DNA of 64,000 nt from Monosporascus cannonballus (GCA_004154925.1 QJNS01000197.1:62001-126000); one strand, 5' to 3'; shown: positions 47,651 to 60,670, numbered from the stretch's first letter. Made by a program: numbers and translations. Notes: generated from the sequence alone by a model not told the origin.

Positions 47651-50600
47651 GATTTTTGGCGGGTTCTCAGGTGTTTTCGAAATCCGGGTGCTTTTTTTAT
47701 TTGATTAGATATTGGGTAAGTCCGTTTTGTTTTCGCATATCGAAGATTTTCTTTATTTTATATGTTTATTTGTTTTCTGCTTCTATATCGTCTTATGCCG
47801 TATGTATTTTGATTATATATATTATTAATTAAAAAAATACGTAAAAAATGAAATTTAACCTTTGGTAGAAATTTTAATGGGTAATTATTTTTAAGATTTT
47901 TTTTTCGATTTTGTACGGACCGATATATTTAAAATCGAGTTTTTTACTGGGTCGTTTTATTTAAATGTTTTTGACAACGAGGAAAACTATTTTCCCTTAT
48001 TCGAAAATTAAATTTTTTAAGCTTTCTTAATTATAATACTTATTTATTTGGTTTCGTACGAATTTTATTTTTATTTTTATTTCCTAATACAATTATCGTA
48101 TTTATTTTAATATAAGGATTACTTTGATGTTAATTGGATCGTTATCGCGTATTTTTCTATAAATATCTGGAATAAAACCAAAATTTGCGTTCGTTGATAT
48201 CATTTTAATGTTTTCGTAATAGCTGGTATTATAGGTTAATTAGGTAATAAGTATTTTTTTAACCTAATTATTCTGTTCGTAATTAATATAATACCGGAAG
48301 TAAATTTTTAAATTTTAATTTCTTTAATTTATTTATTTATTCATTTAAGGTTTAAAAAGATTAAATAATTTGTGATTTAAGCCAATTTGCATTATTAGAC
48401 CTTATTAAAATTTAAATGGGAATATTAATTTTTTATTTAAAATGATTGTTATTAGTAACCCGTATATGATAAATATATATTTTTTATTCTACGTTTATAT
48501 TCTTATAATTAATATAATAAAAAAATAAGGACATTTCATATATCGATTATTAATTATAAAACTGTTATCGTAATATACTCTTATAGTTGCATTTTATAAT
48601 ATAAGAATTTTAATAATAAAAATAAATATAATTAAATATTATAATCGTTTGATAATTAGTAATAATTATAATTTTCCGTATAATTTATATCGTTAAACCT
48701 TTATTTTAACGCGAATATTGCATTACTGTGTAACTTTGTATACCGTTAATTTTGTTTTAAAAAAAGAATATATACGTTAAAACCGTTTTATGGTTTTATA
48801 GATCCCTGGATATCCGTATAACTGATATTTGTATGTATTTCGTATTAAATCCTTTTGGTATTTTTTGGAATTTATATCTTATTTGTTCTTTGGTTTTCTA
48901 TGAGATTATCGTTATACTGCTGCATTTTCTGATATATATTAAAAGGTAATACCTAAATTATTGCAGTTGGTTATGAGTGTAAATGTTCTTTTGTAATAGT
49001 ACCGAAAATTATATGGCTAATTTTCACCAATTTTTTCTTAAGGTTTGGTTGCTTATTTAAGGCGTTTGTTCTGCTATTTTCTAAGCCTTTTTTGTAAATA
49101 ATAACGAAATTAAAATTCGTCAATTTTTTCGCATAACGAAGTTATCGTCCGGTAAATTCCCTGGTCGTAATAAATCGGGTAAGATTTTGATAATTTATAT
49201 AGATCTTAATATGGTACAAGTGTTTTTTAGAAAATATCTAAATTTTCGGAATAGTGTAATAATAACCATAAATTCCTTATTTAAAATGCCGTAATTAAAT
49301 TCGGTTTTTTTAATTTATACGAAAAGAATATAATAAAGTATAATTTGCCTTAATTATTTCGTTATTTGATTACTGCGCTTAATATATAATCTGAAATATC
49401 TGTTTTTAGCTTAACAGGGCGGTTTGAATTGTACATAATTAGTATTAACTTGTTAATAATCGTATTCTTAATATTTTAAAATGCTTTTTCCGTATTTAAC
49501 GTTTATTTAAAATTTTAATTAAATTTGTTAAGGATATAGTTATTTTGCTAAAGTTCCGAATAAACTTTTTATAATAATTAACGAATTTAAGAAATACCTC
49601 TACTTCCTTAATTATCGTTAGCGTTTGCTATTCTGTAATTATAGTAATTTTCTTGGGGTTTATCCTAATATGTTTCAAGATAATAATATATTTCAGATAT
49701 TCCATTTCTTATACGTAAAATTAACTTTTTTTTACGTTAATAAATAACTTTACGTCCTGTAAAGTTTAAAAACCCTGATAAACGTATTTTATATATGTTT
49801 TTTCTGTTTTTAAAAAGATGAGAATGTCGTCGAGAAAGCATACAATAAAAATATCAAGATATTTTCGTAACATATGGTTTATTATTCGTTGGAAGGTTGT
49901 TGGTACGTTCGTAAGTTTTATTGGTGTAACCAAATACTTGAACAGTCCGTATTTCGCTGTAAAGGCTGTTTTTTATTCGTATCTTTTTTTAATCTTAATA
50001 AAGCTGTATTTATCTCTAAGATCGAATGCTGTAAACTATCAGATTCCGTAAAATCGGTTTTTTATCTTTGTAATCAAGGGTAATGGTATTCGATCTTTAA
50101 CAATAATATCGTTTAATTGCTAATAGTTAACTATAAGTTACAGTTTGCCTTTTTTTGGATACGAAAAATATAAGATATTTTGCTGATAATTTCGAAAGTC
50201 GAATATATTTTTTATAACCGATTTTCCAGATCTTCTTTAGGAATGCGTAATTCGTTTTTGCTGAGATTGTAGATAAAGTAAAACTTTATCGAAAATCCTT
50301 TTTTGAAAATTATCTTATGGTCCTATTCGTTATGTTGTAGTAATTTCGTATTAAGTTCCTTTTTGAAAAGCTGTTTATATTTATGGTATTATGGTGGTAT
50401 ATTAGTTAGAATTTCTGATTTTTGGAGCTGTTGTTTTAAATCGTTATTTAGTTGCTTTAATTTCGTTTTGATAATAATAATAATACGTCGTATTTTTTTT
50501 GATGCCTATTTTCTTTTTTGTATTTTATCCCTTTAGGTGATAAGGTTTTTGTTGTATCCTTATGCCTATGTTTATTATCATTCCCGATCGAATGTTAAGA

Positions 50601-51400
50601 TCTTAATGTTTTTTCTTATCCGTTAATAAGGTATAAGGCGAACTTTATTTAGCTAATCTTTCCATTAATTAAAATTCCGTACTAACGTATCTATAGTAAT
50701 CTTAAAATCATATCGTAATTCCTAAATAAAACGATATCGAAATTAATTATCTGGTATTGTCCTTGGATAAAAATCTCAAAGTAATTAATTTCGCATATGA
50801 TTTTCCCGTTATTATAAGCGAATTTTTAATTTTCGGTATTCGTCGTTATATAAGGTTTTAACTTATATCTTTATGGCAGTTTAAGTTTATTAATTATATC
50901 CGGTGCAATATAATTCCCGCCTAAAACTCCGTAATCCATTATTGCGGTATACTAATATATTCAGATTTATATATTTAAAGTAATAAGGTTATTAATGTTT
51001 TTTATCGTTGCGTTTAATATTTTTCTTAGGAATTTCTTTTAATTTTTTGAGGTTCGTTATTTTGCGGTTTTTATAGGTAGTTTTTTTAATTCTTATTCGA
51101 ATTTGTCGAATTTTATTTATATTTTTTATTTAATGCGTTAAGTTGTTATATCTGTCGTTGTTGCCGGCGTACTATTCCTTTTAATTGTAATAATTATTTT
51201 TAATTTTTTTACAGGTTTTTTCTTTATCCAATAAATTGTTTTTTTATATTTGCAATTATATCCTATTATGGGTTATCTTAACTATCGTTTTTAAAGATCT
51301 TTTGTAAATTAACGTATTTTAATGGGTTTTTTTCCTGGGGATTTATAATAAATGCTAATTAAAAATAAAAATTTATAATAACTTTTTGGCAATGTTTTTT
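47640..51400 (-). pseudogene. pol pseudogene of element E
   Basis: Read right to left: protease (about 50700-50950), reverse transcriptase (about 49500-50450, with F-L-D-D at 49826-49834), RNase H, integrase (about 48300-49000) and chromodomain (about 47640-47760, with KIFDMRKQNGLTQYLIK). The open plus-strand frames at 49818-50083 and 50303-50536 lie on the wrong strand and are shadows. 50303-50536 is the same sequence as the minus-strand shadow of element 3 at 55626-55877, which shows the inverted relationship of the two elements. Confidence 0.75.
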
Positions 51401-51499
51401 TACCGTACGGTGGATTAATTTTTTTCCCGTTTGGTAATTACATTATTCAAAGTAATAAAAAGAATTTTCCTACGGACATTATTTTTTTTCGAGCCAACT

Positions 51500-52860
51500 T
51501 TCTGTTTCGGCCAGCCGTTAAATATTTCTTGGAGCTATGGTTCGAAAATATTAATATTATTATTTATTATCCTTATTATTTCCAGTACGATTTAGAAAGT
51601 TAAATCCCTTATAGTATATATGGGTAATTCGTTCGTAAATATATTATTTCCATTTTTCGTAATCGGGATATTTTCGTCGTCGATAATATATGGCATATAT
51701 TCGGCCGTATTAATCAAATATTCCGGGATAAAGTTTTTTTATTTAATCTTAATGTTCGTATAATTATCCTTATAACGCTTTTTGTTATACTTATAATATT
51801 TGTTAAGTTAGCTTTCTGGTTTTTTGTATTTCTCGTCGAATCTTTTATCGTAATAGTTTTTATTGAACCTTTTGCCATAGGCCTAATATATATTTGGCTT
51901 AAATTATGTTAATAACTTTATTATTATTTTCTTACTTGTTTTTGGATTATTCCTCCGGTATAAGTATTTAGTTATTATATCGTGGTTTTTTAGGTTTTTT
52001 GCATTTATAAACTTTATGTCTTATTTTGCTATAATTAAAATGTTTGATTTAATTCCAGTTTTATTTGTGGGTAACGCCGAATTCTATAAGCCCTGGCGCC
52101 GTTCCGTAAGAAGTAAAGGGTGTATCTCGTTTTTTCCCCTAATTAGATTTATTATATCTCGAAGCTAAAGTATATTATCTTTTTTTTATCGGTTTTCAAA
52201 TAGTTAATTATTAATTTTAATTATTTTTTGCAATATACCGATTTAAGGTAATTAATTATTTAATGCGAATAATTTTAGTTTTTATATTATTTTTTAACTT
52301 TTTATAAAATATATCGATAAAGATATCTGTTTCGTTGTTTCCTTAGCCGGCCTTAGCCGTAAAGTTTTTAAAGGTTTATACGTATTTGAACGTAAATCTT
52401 TTTTATCGGAATTCCAGGAATTATTAAGCCGTAAACCGTTTTTTATCCGGATTGCCCAAATTATTGCGAACTTTATTTTCGAAATTAATATAAAATAAAA
52501 AGATTTCGTTAGTAAAATCCTTTTTATTTGATTTTTTTTATTTTTAAAAAATTTCTCATAATAAGCTTAAATTAATTAGCAGCGTTTTTTATTAGACATA
52601 CTTTTATTGCTAAAATTATATCCGTTAAATTATTAAGATTTAAAAACCGAAAATAAATTCGTACTTAAATTAAAAACGTTTATAGGTTACCTTTCTTATT
52701 ATAAGGCTTTGGCTTTTTGGGCTTTATGCGGGCGAAAAAGGTTTAAGTAGGTGGTGTAGCCCTAAATTATCAGATTTCTTTTTCCAGTTTCCGAATTCGG
52801 GCCTAAAGTTATTAAGTAAGGGTTTTTTAAGCGTTAATCGATATTTTGACAATATTAAAT
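51500..52860 (-). pseudogene. gag pseudogene of element E
   Basis: Minus-strand gag remnant. Its first 230 bp (52630-52860) are an inverted copy of the start of gag in element 3 (53420-53650), including the conserved cgaattcgg and ggctacgccacct-like blocks. Capsid and knuckle parts are badly decayed. Confidence 0.65.
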
Positions 52861-52974
52861 ATTGTTCAGAGTTTAACGGTATTATTAAATAAAAATTTAT
52901 AACGTATAACGAATTATGCGGTTTAATTAATTATTAAACCTTATTTGTACGGGTTTATATTAATAGAAATATCG

Positions 52975-53378
52975 TGTTACGACCCGACAAGCTCCGGTCT
53001 CAAGAAACGGTCAAACAGGGAGCATACGGGCCACCTCCCGGGTCACGTGACGATGATCATTGCCAAGCCAGTGATTATTAGTAATCAAAGGTGATCCCAA
53101 ATAATCGTAATTATCGCTAACGGCGTAATTACGGGTAATTAAGCCAAAAAAGAAAAAAATATATACGTTTATTAATTTTATAATTTAAATAATTTCATTT
53201 TATAATATTTATTAATATTAAATATTTGCCATATATAATATCGTTATTTAAGGTATTTTTGGTATTACGAGACGTAATACGTTACTATATTTATTACTTA
53301 AATTCCCACGATACTTTTGCCAATATAAACCCGTCGACTTAAAATTTAATAATTGGTTAAATTATATAAGCCGTTATA
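52975..53378 (+). repeat. 5' LTR of element 3
   Basis: Begins TGTTACGACCCGACAAGCTC and ends agccgttata. About 404 bp. Contains the palindromic word cacgtg within gggtcacgtgacgatgatca, close to a bZIP or bHLH-type site by eye, in the likely U3 part. Confidence 0.9.
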
Positions 53379-53419
53379 CGTTACAAGCTTTTGTTCAATA
53401 ATACCGTCAGATTTTGAAC

Positions 53420-54700
53420 AATATTTAATACTGTTAAAATATCGACCAACGTTTAAAAAACCCTTATTTAATAGCTTTAGGCTCGAATTCGGAAGCTGGA
53501 AAAAAAGTTCGATAACTTAGGGCTACGCCACCTGCCCAACCCTTTTTTGCCCGCATAAAGCCAAAAAAGCCGGAACCTTACGATAAAAAAAGTAACCCTT
53601 AAACTTTTTTAATTTAAGTACGAATTTACTTTCGCTTTTTAAATTTTAATAATTTAGCAGATATAATCCTAATAATAAAAATATGCCTAATAAGAAATAT
53701 AATTAATTAATTTAAGTTCATTATAAAAAATTTATTAAAAATAAAAAAACCGGATAAAAAGAACTTTATTAATAAGATTTTTTTACTTTATACCAATTTC
53801 AAAAATAAAGTACGTAATAATTTCGGCAATCCAGATAAAAAATAATTAACGGCTTAATAACTTTTATAATTCCGACAAAAAAACCCGCGTTTAAGTATAC
53901 CGGAACCTTTAAAAATTTTACGGCCAAGGCCGGATAGAAAAATAATAAAACCGATACCTTTATTAATATATTTTATAAAAAATTAAAAAACGATATAAAA
54001 AATAAATTTATTCGGATTAAATGATTAATTATTTTAAACCGGTATATTGCAAAAACAATCAAAATTAATAACCGATAATTTAAAAACCGATAAAAAAAAT
54101 AATATGCCTTACTTTCGGGATATAAATCCAATTAAGGGAAAAAACAAGATGCACCCCTTACTTCTTACGGAACGGCGTTAAAACCTATGGAATTTGGCAT
54201 TATTTATAAATAAGATTAAAGCCAGATTAAATACTTTAACTATGGCAAAATAAAACATAAAATTTACAAATACAAAAAGCCTAAAAAGTTATAATAAAAT
54301 AATTAAATCTTTATACCGGAAAAACAACCTAAAAACAATTAAGGAAACGACAATAAGGCCATTAACAGAATCCAAGCCAAATATATATCAAACTTTAAAT
54401 AAAAGGTCCAATAAAAACTATTACGATAAGAAATTTGACGAAAAATACGAAAAGCCAGAAAGCTGGCTTAATAAATATTGCAAACATAACAAAAAGCATT
54501 ATAAAAATAATTACGCGAATACCAGAATTGGACAGAAAAAATCTATCCCGGAATCCTTAATCGATACGGCAGAATATACGCCATATATTGTCGACGACGA
54601 AAATATCCCGATTACGAAAAATAAAAGTAATATATCCATATATAAATTATTTACATATATTATAAGGGATTTAATTTTTTAAACCGTACCGGGCATAACA
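53420..54700 (+). pseudogene. gag pseudogene of element 3
   Basis: The capsid part is unreadable in places. The nucleocapsid zinc knuckle near 54232-54285 reads YFNYGKIKHKIYKY. All three Cys of the C-x2-C-x4-H-x4-C motif are Tyr (TGC/TGT to TAC/TAT), while the His is kept. That is a clear G-to-A signature. A Lys-rich tail follows. Confidence 0.7.
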
Positions 54701-55299
54701 AAAACGACAAATAATAATATCGATAACTTCGAACCATAACCTTAAAAAATATCCAGCAATTAGCCGAAACAAAAAATTAACCCGAAAAAAAATAATACCT
54801 GCAAAAAAACCCCTTTTGTAATTATAGATAATATGATTATTAAACAGAAAAAAGTTAATTTAGCATACGGTAAAAAAACATTATCAAAAAGTTATTACGG
54901 ATTTTCATTTTTAATTAACATTTATTACGGATCTTTAAAAAAATTATTAAAAAAATATGTTAATTTATAAGAAATCTTTAAAACGACAATTAAAACGACG
55001 TATAATAAAATATAATCGCAAATATAAGAAAATAATTTATTCGATAAAAAGAAAAACTATAAAAAAACCCGGAACAATTAATATAGTTCGAAAGAACAAT
55101 ACGCCGATAACAATAACAAATATAGAAACTTAACGCATTAAACAAAAAAATATAAGTAAAACTTAATAAATTTGAACAAAAATAAAAAAAAAGGTTACCT
55201 ATAAGAAAACCGCAAAATAACGAAACCCAGAAAAATCAAAAGGAACTCCCAAAAAAGGCTTTAAACGCGACGATAAAAAACGTTAACGATTTTATTACT

Positions 55300-58200
55300 T
55301 TAAAAATACAAATCGGAACGCACTAATATACCGTAATAATAAATTGCGGAACTCTAGGCGGAAATTATATTACACCGGATATGGTCAATAAGCTTAAATT
55401 GCCATAAAAATACAAATTAAAACCTTATATAACGACAAATACCGAAAATCAAAAATTCATTTACGATAACGGAAAAATTATACGCGAAATTAATTACTTT
55501 AAGATTTTTATCTAAGGACGATACCAGATAATTAATTTCGATATCGTTTTATTCGGGAATTACGATATAATCTTAGGATTACTATAAGTACGCCAATACG
55601 GAATTTTAATTAATAACGGAATTAGCTAAGTAAAATTTACTTTATTCCTTATTAATAAACGAAAAAAAATTAAGATCTTAACACTTAATCGATAATAGCA
55701 ACAAATACAGATATAAAGATACGACAAATACCTTATTACCCAAAAAAACAAAATACAAAAAAAAACGAACATTAAAAAAATACGACGTATTATTACTATT
55801 ATCAAAACGAAATTAAAGCAACTAAATAACAATTTAAAACAAAAACAACAACCCCAGAAATCAGAAAATTTAACCAATATGCTACCATAATACCATAAAT
55901 ACGAACAGCTTTTTAGAAAAAAGCTTAATACGAAATTACCAGAACATAGCGAATAGGACCATAAAATAATCCTTAAAGAAAGATTTTCGATAAAGTTTTA
56001 CCCCATTTACAATTTTAACGGAAACGAACTATGCATTCTTAAAAAATACCTGGAAAATCGGCTACAGAAAAGATGGATTCGATTTTCGAAATTACTAGCA
56101 GAATATCTTATATTCTTCGTACTAAAAAAGAATAAAAAATTACAACTTATGGTTAATTATCGACAACTAAATAACGTTATTATCAAAAATCGAATATTAT
56201 TACCCCTAATTACGGAAATAAAAAACCGATTTTACGAAACCAAATAATTCATAATATTTAATCTCAGAAATAAATATAACCTTATCAAAATCAAAAAAAT
56301 ACGAATAAAAAATAACTTTCAAAACGAAATACGGATTATTTAAATATTTGGTTATATTAATAAAACTTACGAACGTACCAATAACCTTTTAATAAATAAT
56401 AAATTATATTTTACGAAAATATTTTAACGTTTTTATTATTTGCTATTTCGAAAACATTTTCATTTTTTCGGAAACCAAAAAAACATACGCAAAATACGTT
56501 TATAAAATTTTTCAAACTTTATAAAACGTAAAGTTATTTATTAACGCAAAAAAAAGTTAATTCTATATATAGGAAATAAAATATCTAGGATATATTATTA
56601 CCTTAAAAAATATTAAAATAAATTCTAAGAAAATCGCTATAATCACAAAATAACAAACGTTAACCATAATTAAGAAAGTATAAGCATTCTTTAAATTCGC
56701 CAATTATTATAGAAAATTTATTCGAAATTTTAGCAAAATCGCTATACCCTTAACAAACCTTACGAAAAAAAATTCAAATAAATACCAAATACGGAAAAAG
56801 CATTTCAGGATATTAAGGATACAATTATTAATAAGTTAATACTAATTATATACGATTTAAACCGCTTCGTTAAGTTAAATACCAATATTTCAGATTACGC
56901 ATTAAACGTAATAATCGGATAACGAAATAGTTAAAGCAAATTATAACTTATTATATTTTTTTCGTACAAATTAAAAGGAGTCGAATTTAATTACAGCACT
57001 TTAAATAAGGAATTTATGGCTATTATTATAACATTTCGGGAATTTAGGCATTTCCTAAAGGAAAATTTGCATTAAGTTAAGGTTTATACGGATTATTAAA
57101 ATCTTACCCGATTTATTACGATTAGGAAATTTACAGAATAATAATTAAGATATGCAGAAAAATTAGCGAATTTCGATTTCGTTATTATCCACAAAAAAGA
57201 TTCAGAAAATAACAAAACAAACGCCTTAAACAAACGACCAAACTTTGAAAAAAAATTGGTCAAAATTAATTATATAATATTCAATATTACCACAAAAAAA
57301 CATTTACGCCTATAACAACTTGCAATAATTCGGGTAATATCTAGCAACATACATTAGAAAATTTAATAATATAACGATAATTTTCCAAAAAACCAAAAAA
57401 ACGGACAAAATATAAATGCTAAAGGAATATCAAAAAGGTTCAATACGGGAAATATACAAACATTAATTATATGGATATCCAGGGATCCATAAAATCTTAG
57501 AACGACTTTAACGTACATATTTTTTTCCTAAAATAAAATTAACCGCACGGAAAATTATACGGTAATACGATATTTGCGCTAAAGTAAAGGCTCGACAACA
57601 TAAGCCTTACGGAAAATTATAACCATTACTAATTACAAAACAACCATAATATTTAGTTATATTTAACTTTATTATTAAGCTTTTTATATCAAAAAATCCA
57701 ATTATAAAAATACATTATAATAATATTTTCGTAATTATCGATCGATTTATGAAATTTTCTTATTTTCTATTATATCATAAGGATATAAACGCCGAACAAT
57801 TAGCATATATTTTTTTCAAAAACATTTTTAATATATACGGATTACCAATAAAAATTATATCAAATAAAGGATTAATATTTGCATTTAAGTTTTAACAAGG
57901 CCTAATAATATAAATTGGCCTAAATTACAAATTATTTAACGTATTTAGGCCTAAAACGGATAAATAAATAAAATAAATAAATTAAATTTTAAAAATTATT
58001 TATAATATTATATTAATTATGAACAAAATAATTAGCTTAAGAAATTACCGATCGCATAATTAACTTTTAATACCAGTTATTACGAAAACATCAAAATAAT
58101 ACTTACAAACATAAATTTTGGTTCTATTTTAAAAATTTATAAAAAAATATGCGATAACGATTTAATTAATATCCAAAAATTTTTATTTTAAAATAATTAC

Positions 58201-58700
58201 GATAATTACATTAAAAAATAAAGATAAAACTGGAATTTGTACGGAATTAAATAAATAAATATTATAACTAGAAAAAGTTAAAAGGATTAATTTTCGAAAA
58301 AAGGAAAATGGTTTTCCTAATTACCAAAAACATTTAAATAAAAAAACCCAATAAAAATTTCGATTTCAAATATATCGGTTTATATAAAATCGCCAAAAAA
58401 AATCTCAGAAAATAATTATTAATTAAAACTTCCACCAAACGTCAAATTTTATCCAATTTTTCATATTTCTTTATTCCAGTTAGTAACAGATATAATCAAA
58501 ATATATATAATATAAAACGATATAAAAATAAAGAATTAACAGGTATACGAAATGGAAAATATTTTCGACATACAAAAACAAAATGGATTTACCTAATACC
58601 TGATCAAATAAAAAAAGTACCCAAATTTCGAAAACATTTGGGAACCTATTAAGAACCTTATTGACGCCTAATACCTATTAAGGAATTTTTATTAGCAACG
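55300..58700 (+). pseudogene. pol pseudogene of element 3 (PR-RT-RNase H-IN-chromodomain)
   Basis: Protease-like segment about 55320-55620. RT about 55990-56700, with its catalytic box near 56440-56470 reading Y-F-E-N, so both catalytic Asp are lost. RNase H end near 57150-57240 (NFDFVIIHKK). Integrase from about 57460 (GYPGIHKILERL), with core segment FVIIDRFMKFSYFL near 57730. The chromodomain at about 58551-58690 is unusually clear: VEKIFD-like start, QNGFT, LIK, KKYPNFENIWEPIKNLIDA, YLLRNFY. This places the element among chromoviruses. Confidence 0.82.
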
Positions 58701-58739
58701 ACGGGCGCGTTCTAATTAACGACCGACCAGTTGGTAACC

Positions 58740-59290
58740 GGGATATCGGGCCAATCGGCCGCAATATACGTTAACGTAATAACCGTAACGGCAGCCTTTA
58801 ACTATTTTTATTTCCGACGTTTTTATTCCTTTAATTCGTTTAACGATTAAAGCTTACGTTATATCATAATAACGCCTTTCGAACGAGCTAATACTTTTTG
58901 CTTATGTAAACGGATAAAACGAGAAAAAGCTTCGTTCATCTTTTTTTAATATCTGCGCTAAACCTCGAAATAAAGCCGTTAAAGCTTTAATAATCGCTTT
59001 TCGATAAGTGCTTTTTCGCATTTCAAACGTTAATATTCGCAACGAATATTTTGTAAGGAAAAAATGGGTACGCCGGTATTATTATAAGATCGACTTCGAT
59101 TAACATATTCCTTATATCTTAAAACGTTTTTTATCATTTTATACCTTATGTTTTTCGAAAAACAATAAAAGCAAAACATAATTTCGTAACCAAATTCGTT
59201 AAAGGCTTTTACGAAATTAATACGACGAACGGTAAAAGAACGGGGAACGCGACGAATTTTAAAAATGCGAAACGACATAACTAAACGTAA
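58740..59290 (-). pseudogene. Antisense coiled-coil ORF relic of element 3
   Basis: The minus-strand frame 59278-59030 is open for 82 codons (begins MSFRIFKIRRVPRS). It then continues, through stops at former Gln codons, as a Lys/Leu/Arg-rich helix (KCEKALIEKRLLKL), FIRLHKQKVLARSKGV, LNELKE and a terminal AAVTVITLTYIAADWPDI. The last segment matches AAVIAITLTQAAADWPDI in element D, so homology between the two antisense frames is firm. The Cys pair of element E is not preserved. Confidence 0.55.
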
Positions 59291-59348
59291 AAAAAAGAGA
59301 TATTTACTAAACGAAAAAAAAGAAAAAAAAATCTTGAGGACAAAATTT

Positions 59349-59360
59349 GGGGAGGGGGGA
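59349..59360 (+). promoter_or_regulatory. Polypurine tract of element 3
   Basis: The 12-bp purine run ggggagggggga, five bases before the 3' LTR, is in the position where plus-strand DNA synthesis of LTR elements is primed. It has survived without mutation. Confidence 0.75.
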
Positions 59361-59365
59361 AATCG

Positions 59366-59767
59366 TATTACGACCCGACAAGCTCCGATCTTAAGAAACG
59401 GTTAGACAAAGAGCACACGGGCCACCTCCCGGGTTACGTAACGATAATTATTGTTAAACCAGTAATTATTAATAATTAAAAGTAATCCTAAATAATCGTA
59501 ATTATTACCAACGGCGTAATTACGGGTAATTAAGCTAAAAAGGAAAAGGATATATATATTTATTAATTTTATAATTTAAATAATTTTAATTTGTAATATT
59601 TATTAATGTTAAATATTTGCCATATAATATCGTTACTTAAGGCACCCTTGGTATTACGAGACATAATACGTTACTGTATTTATTGCTCAGATTCCCACGA
59701 TATTTCTGCTAACATAAACCTGTCGACTTAAGGTTTAATAGTTGGTTAAACCGTATAGGCCGTTACA
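59366..59767 (+). repeat. 3' LTR of element 3
   Basis: Begins tattacgacccgacaagctc and ends ggccgttaca, followed by tatcg. About 402 bp. The cacgtg word of the 5' LTR is cgtaac-mutated here. Confidence 0.9.
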
Positions 59768-59918
59768 TATCGTAAAAATCTAAATAATAAATATAATAAT
59801 ATATTACGCTTCGTAATACCAAAAGTGCTTTAGGAAACGATATTATATTACAAGCTAAAATTATTTAAATTATGGAAATAATAAATATTTTATATTTTAG
59901 CTGTTTTATTCCGTTAAG

Positions 59919-59990
59919 CCTTGCTTTACAGGCTTTACGATCGATCCCGTCGAGTCTGGCTTTACAGGCTTTACGATCGATCTCGTCGGA
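59919..59990 (-). repeat. Two-copy 36-bp tandem repeat in the LTR of E
   Basis: The 29-bp block ctttacaggctttacgatcg... occurs at 59924-59952 and again at 59960-59988 with one C/T difference. It has normal G+C in the middle of AT-rich DNA. The repeat is missing from the sister LTR at 46586-46982, so it is specific to this copy. Confidence 0.8.
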
Positions 59991-60053
59991 CCCACATAGC
60001 TTAGTCATTTGTTGCGACCGTTTTCCGAGGCCGTAACTTGTTGGGTCATAACA

Positions 60054-60599
60054 CTTCTCGGATTCCATTCTAATGTCCGGGTTATTAGAGACCTGGTAAA
60101 TGGGCTGTTCGGGCTGTTTGCTAGTAGACATAGTGTCGGCGATATTGCTCAAAGTTTAACGATATTACTGAATAAAAGTTTATAACCTATAACGGCGTAG
60201 GGTTTAACCAATTATTAAACCTTAATTATACAGATTTATATTAATAAAATATTATAGGATTTTATAATACTTAAATAATTTAAATATATTTTTTAATATT
60301 AAATATAAAAAATTAATATTAAAAATAATTAATGTTAATAAATAATTTATTATAAGTTAGAATTACTTAACTTATGGAAATAATAAACGTATATATTTTT
60401 GTTTTAGTTTAAAATAATTAAGCCGCTTAAACCCTTAAGCCCGTTAAGCTTTTTAAGCTCCTTTGCCGGCTTAAAGGGCTTAAGATATTTGGCATCTTAA
60501 AACCTTTTAGCTAATTACGTAATATCTTGGCGGGGTCGGGTTTTGTCTTTTTTGTGGGTCCGACTGTCCGTAAAGAAGCCATGACGTTAGGTTATAATA
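60054..60599 (-). mobile_element. Fragment F: minus-strand Gypsy 5' LTR and gag start
   Basis: The LTR (60188-60599) starts, on the minus strand, tattataacctaacg, and carries the repeated aagcccttaagc words. It is followed by a leader and by gag starting at 60132 (STSKQPEQPIYQVSNNPDIR), cut after 26 codons at 60054, where the LTR of E begins. The same gag N-terminus is seen at 20475 (minus) and 45012 (plus). The rest of the element is absent. Confidence 0.75.
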
Positions 60600-60669
60600 T
60601 ATATGTTTAATATTTTAAAAATTACTAATTAATAAAACGTAAAAAATATTAAAAATAAATATATCAGCG

Positions 60670-60670
<1 letters not shown>

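Larger units (their letters stand above)
52975..59767 (+). mobile_element. Element 3: full-length Ty3/Gypsy element inserted in the LTR of E
   Basis: A 6.8-kb plus-strand element with LTRs 52975-53378 and 59366-59767. It is flanked by tatcg on both sides (52970-52974 and 59768-59772), a perfect 5-bp target duplication. A clear polypurine tract, ggggagggggga (59349-59360), precedes the 3' LTR. Gag, protease, RT, RNase H, integrase and chromodomain are all recognisable but broken. Because it interrupts the LTR of E, it is younger than E. Together with element 1 it belongs to LTR family A. Confidence 0.92.
46586..60053 (-). mobile_element. Element E: minus-strand Gypsy element whose 5' LTR holds element 3
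   Basis: The 3' LTR is at 46586-46982. The internal part is 46983-52904, and the 5' LTR is split as 52905-52974 plus 59773-60053 by the insertion of element 3 (52975-59767, target duplication tatcg). Minus-strand gag (about 51500-52860) and pol (about 47640-51400) are collinear with the plus strand of element 3. RT keeps an F-L-D-D catalytic box (Asp codons at 49826-49831). The flanks tctaa (left) and cttct (right) do not match, so E was not left by one simple insertion or was later rearranged. Stops are frequent in gag and pol. Confidence 0.8.

Noticed and set aside
55626..55877. 83-codon minus-strand frame and its counterpart at 50303-50536 (plus)
   Set aside because: Both are the antisense side of the pol protease/RT linker in elements 3 and E. 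Their similarity reflects the homology of the elements, not a gene.
59865..60152. 95-codon minus-strand frame with two RKACKARL repeats
   Set aside because: Only its first part (60054-60132) is real gag of fragment F. The repeated part is a translation of LTR sequence with a tandem repeat.
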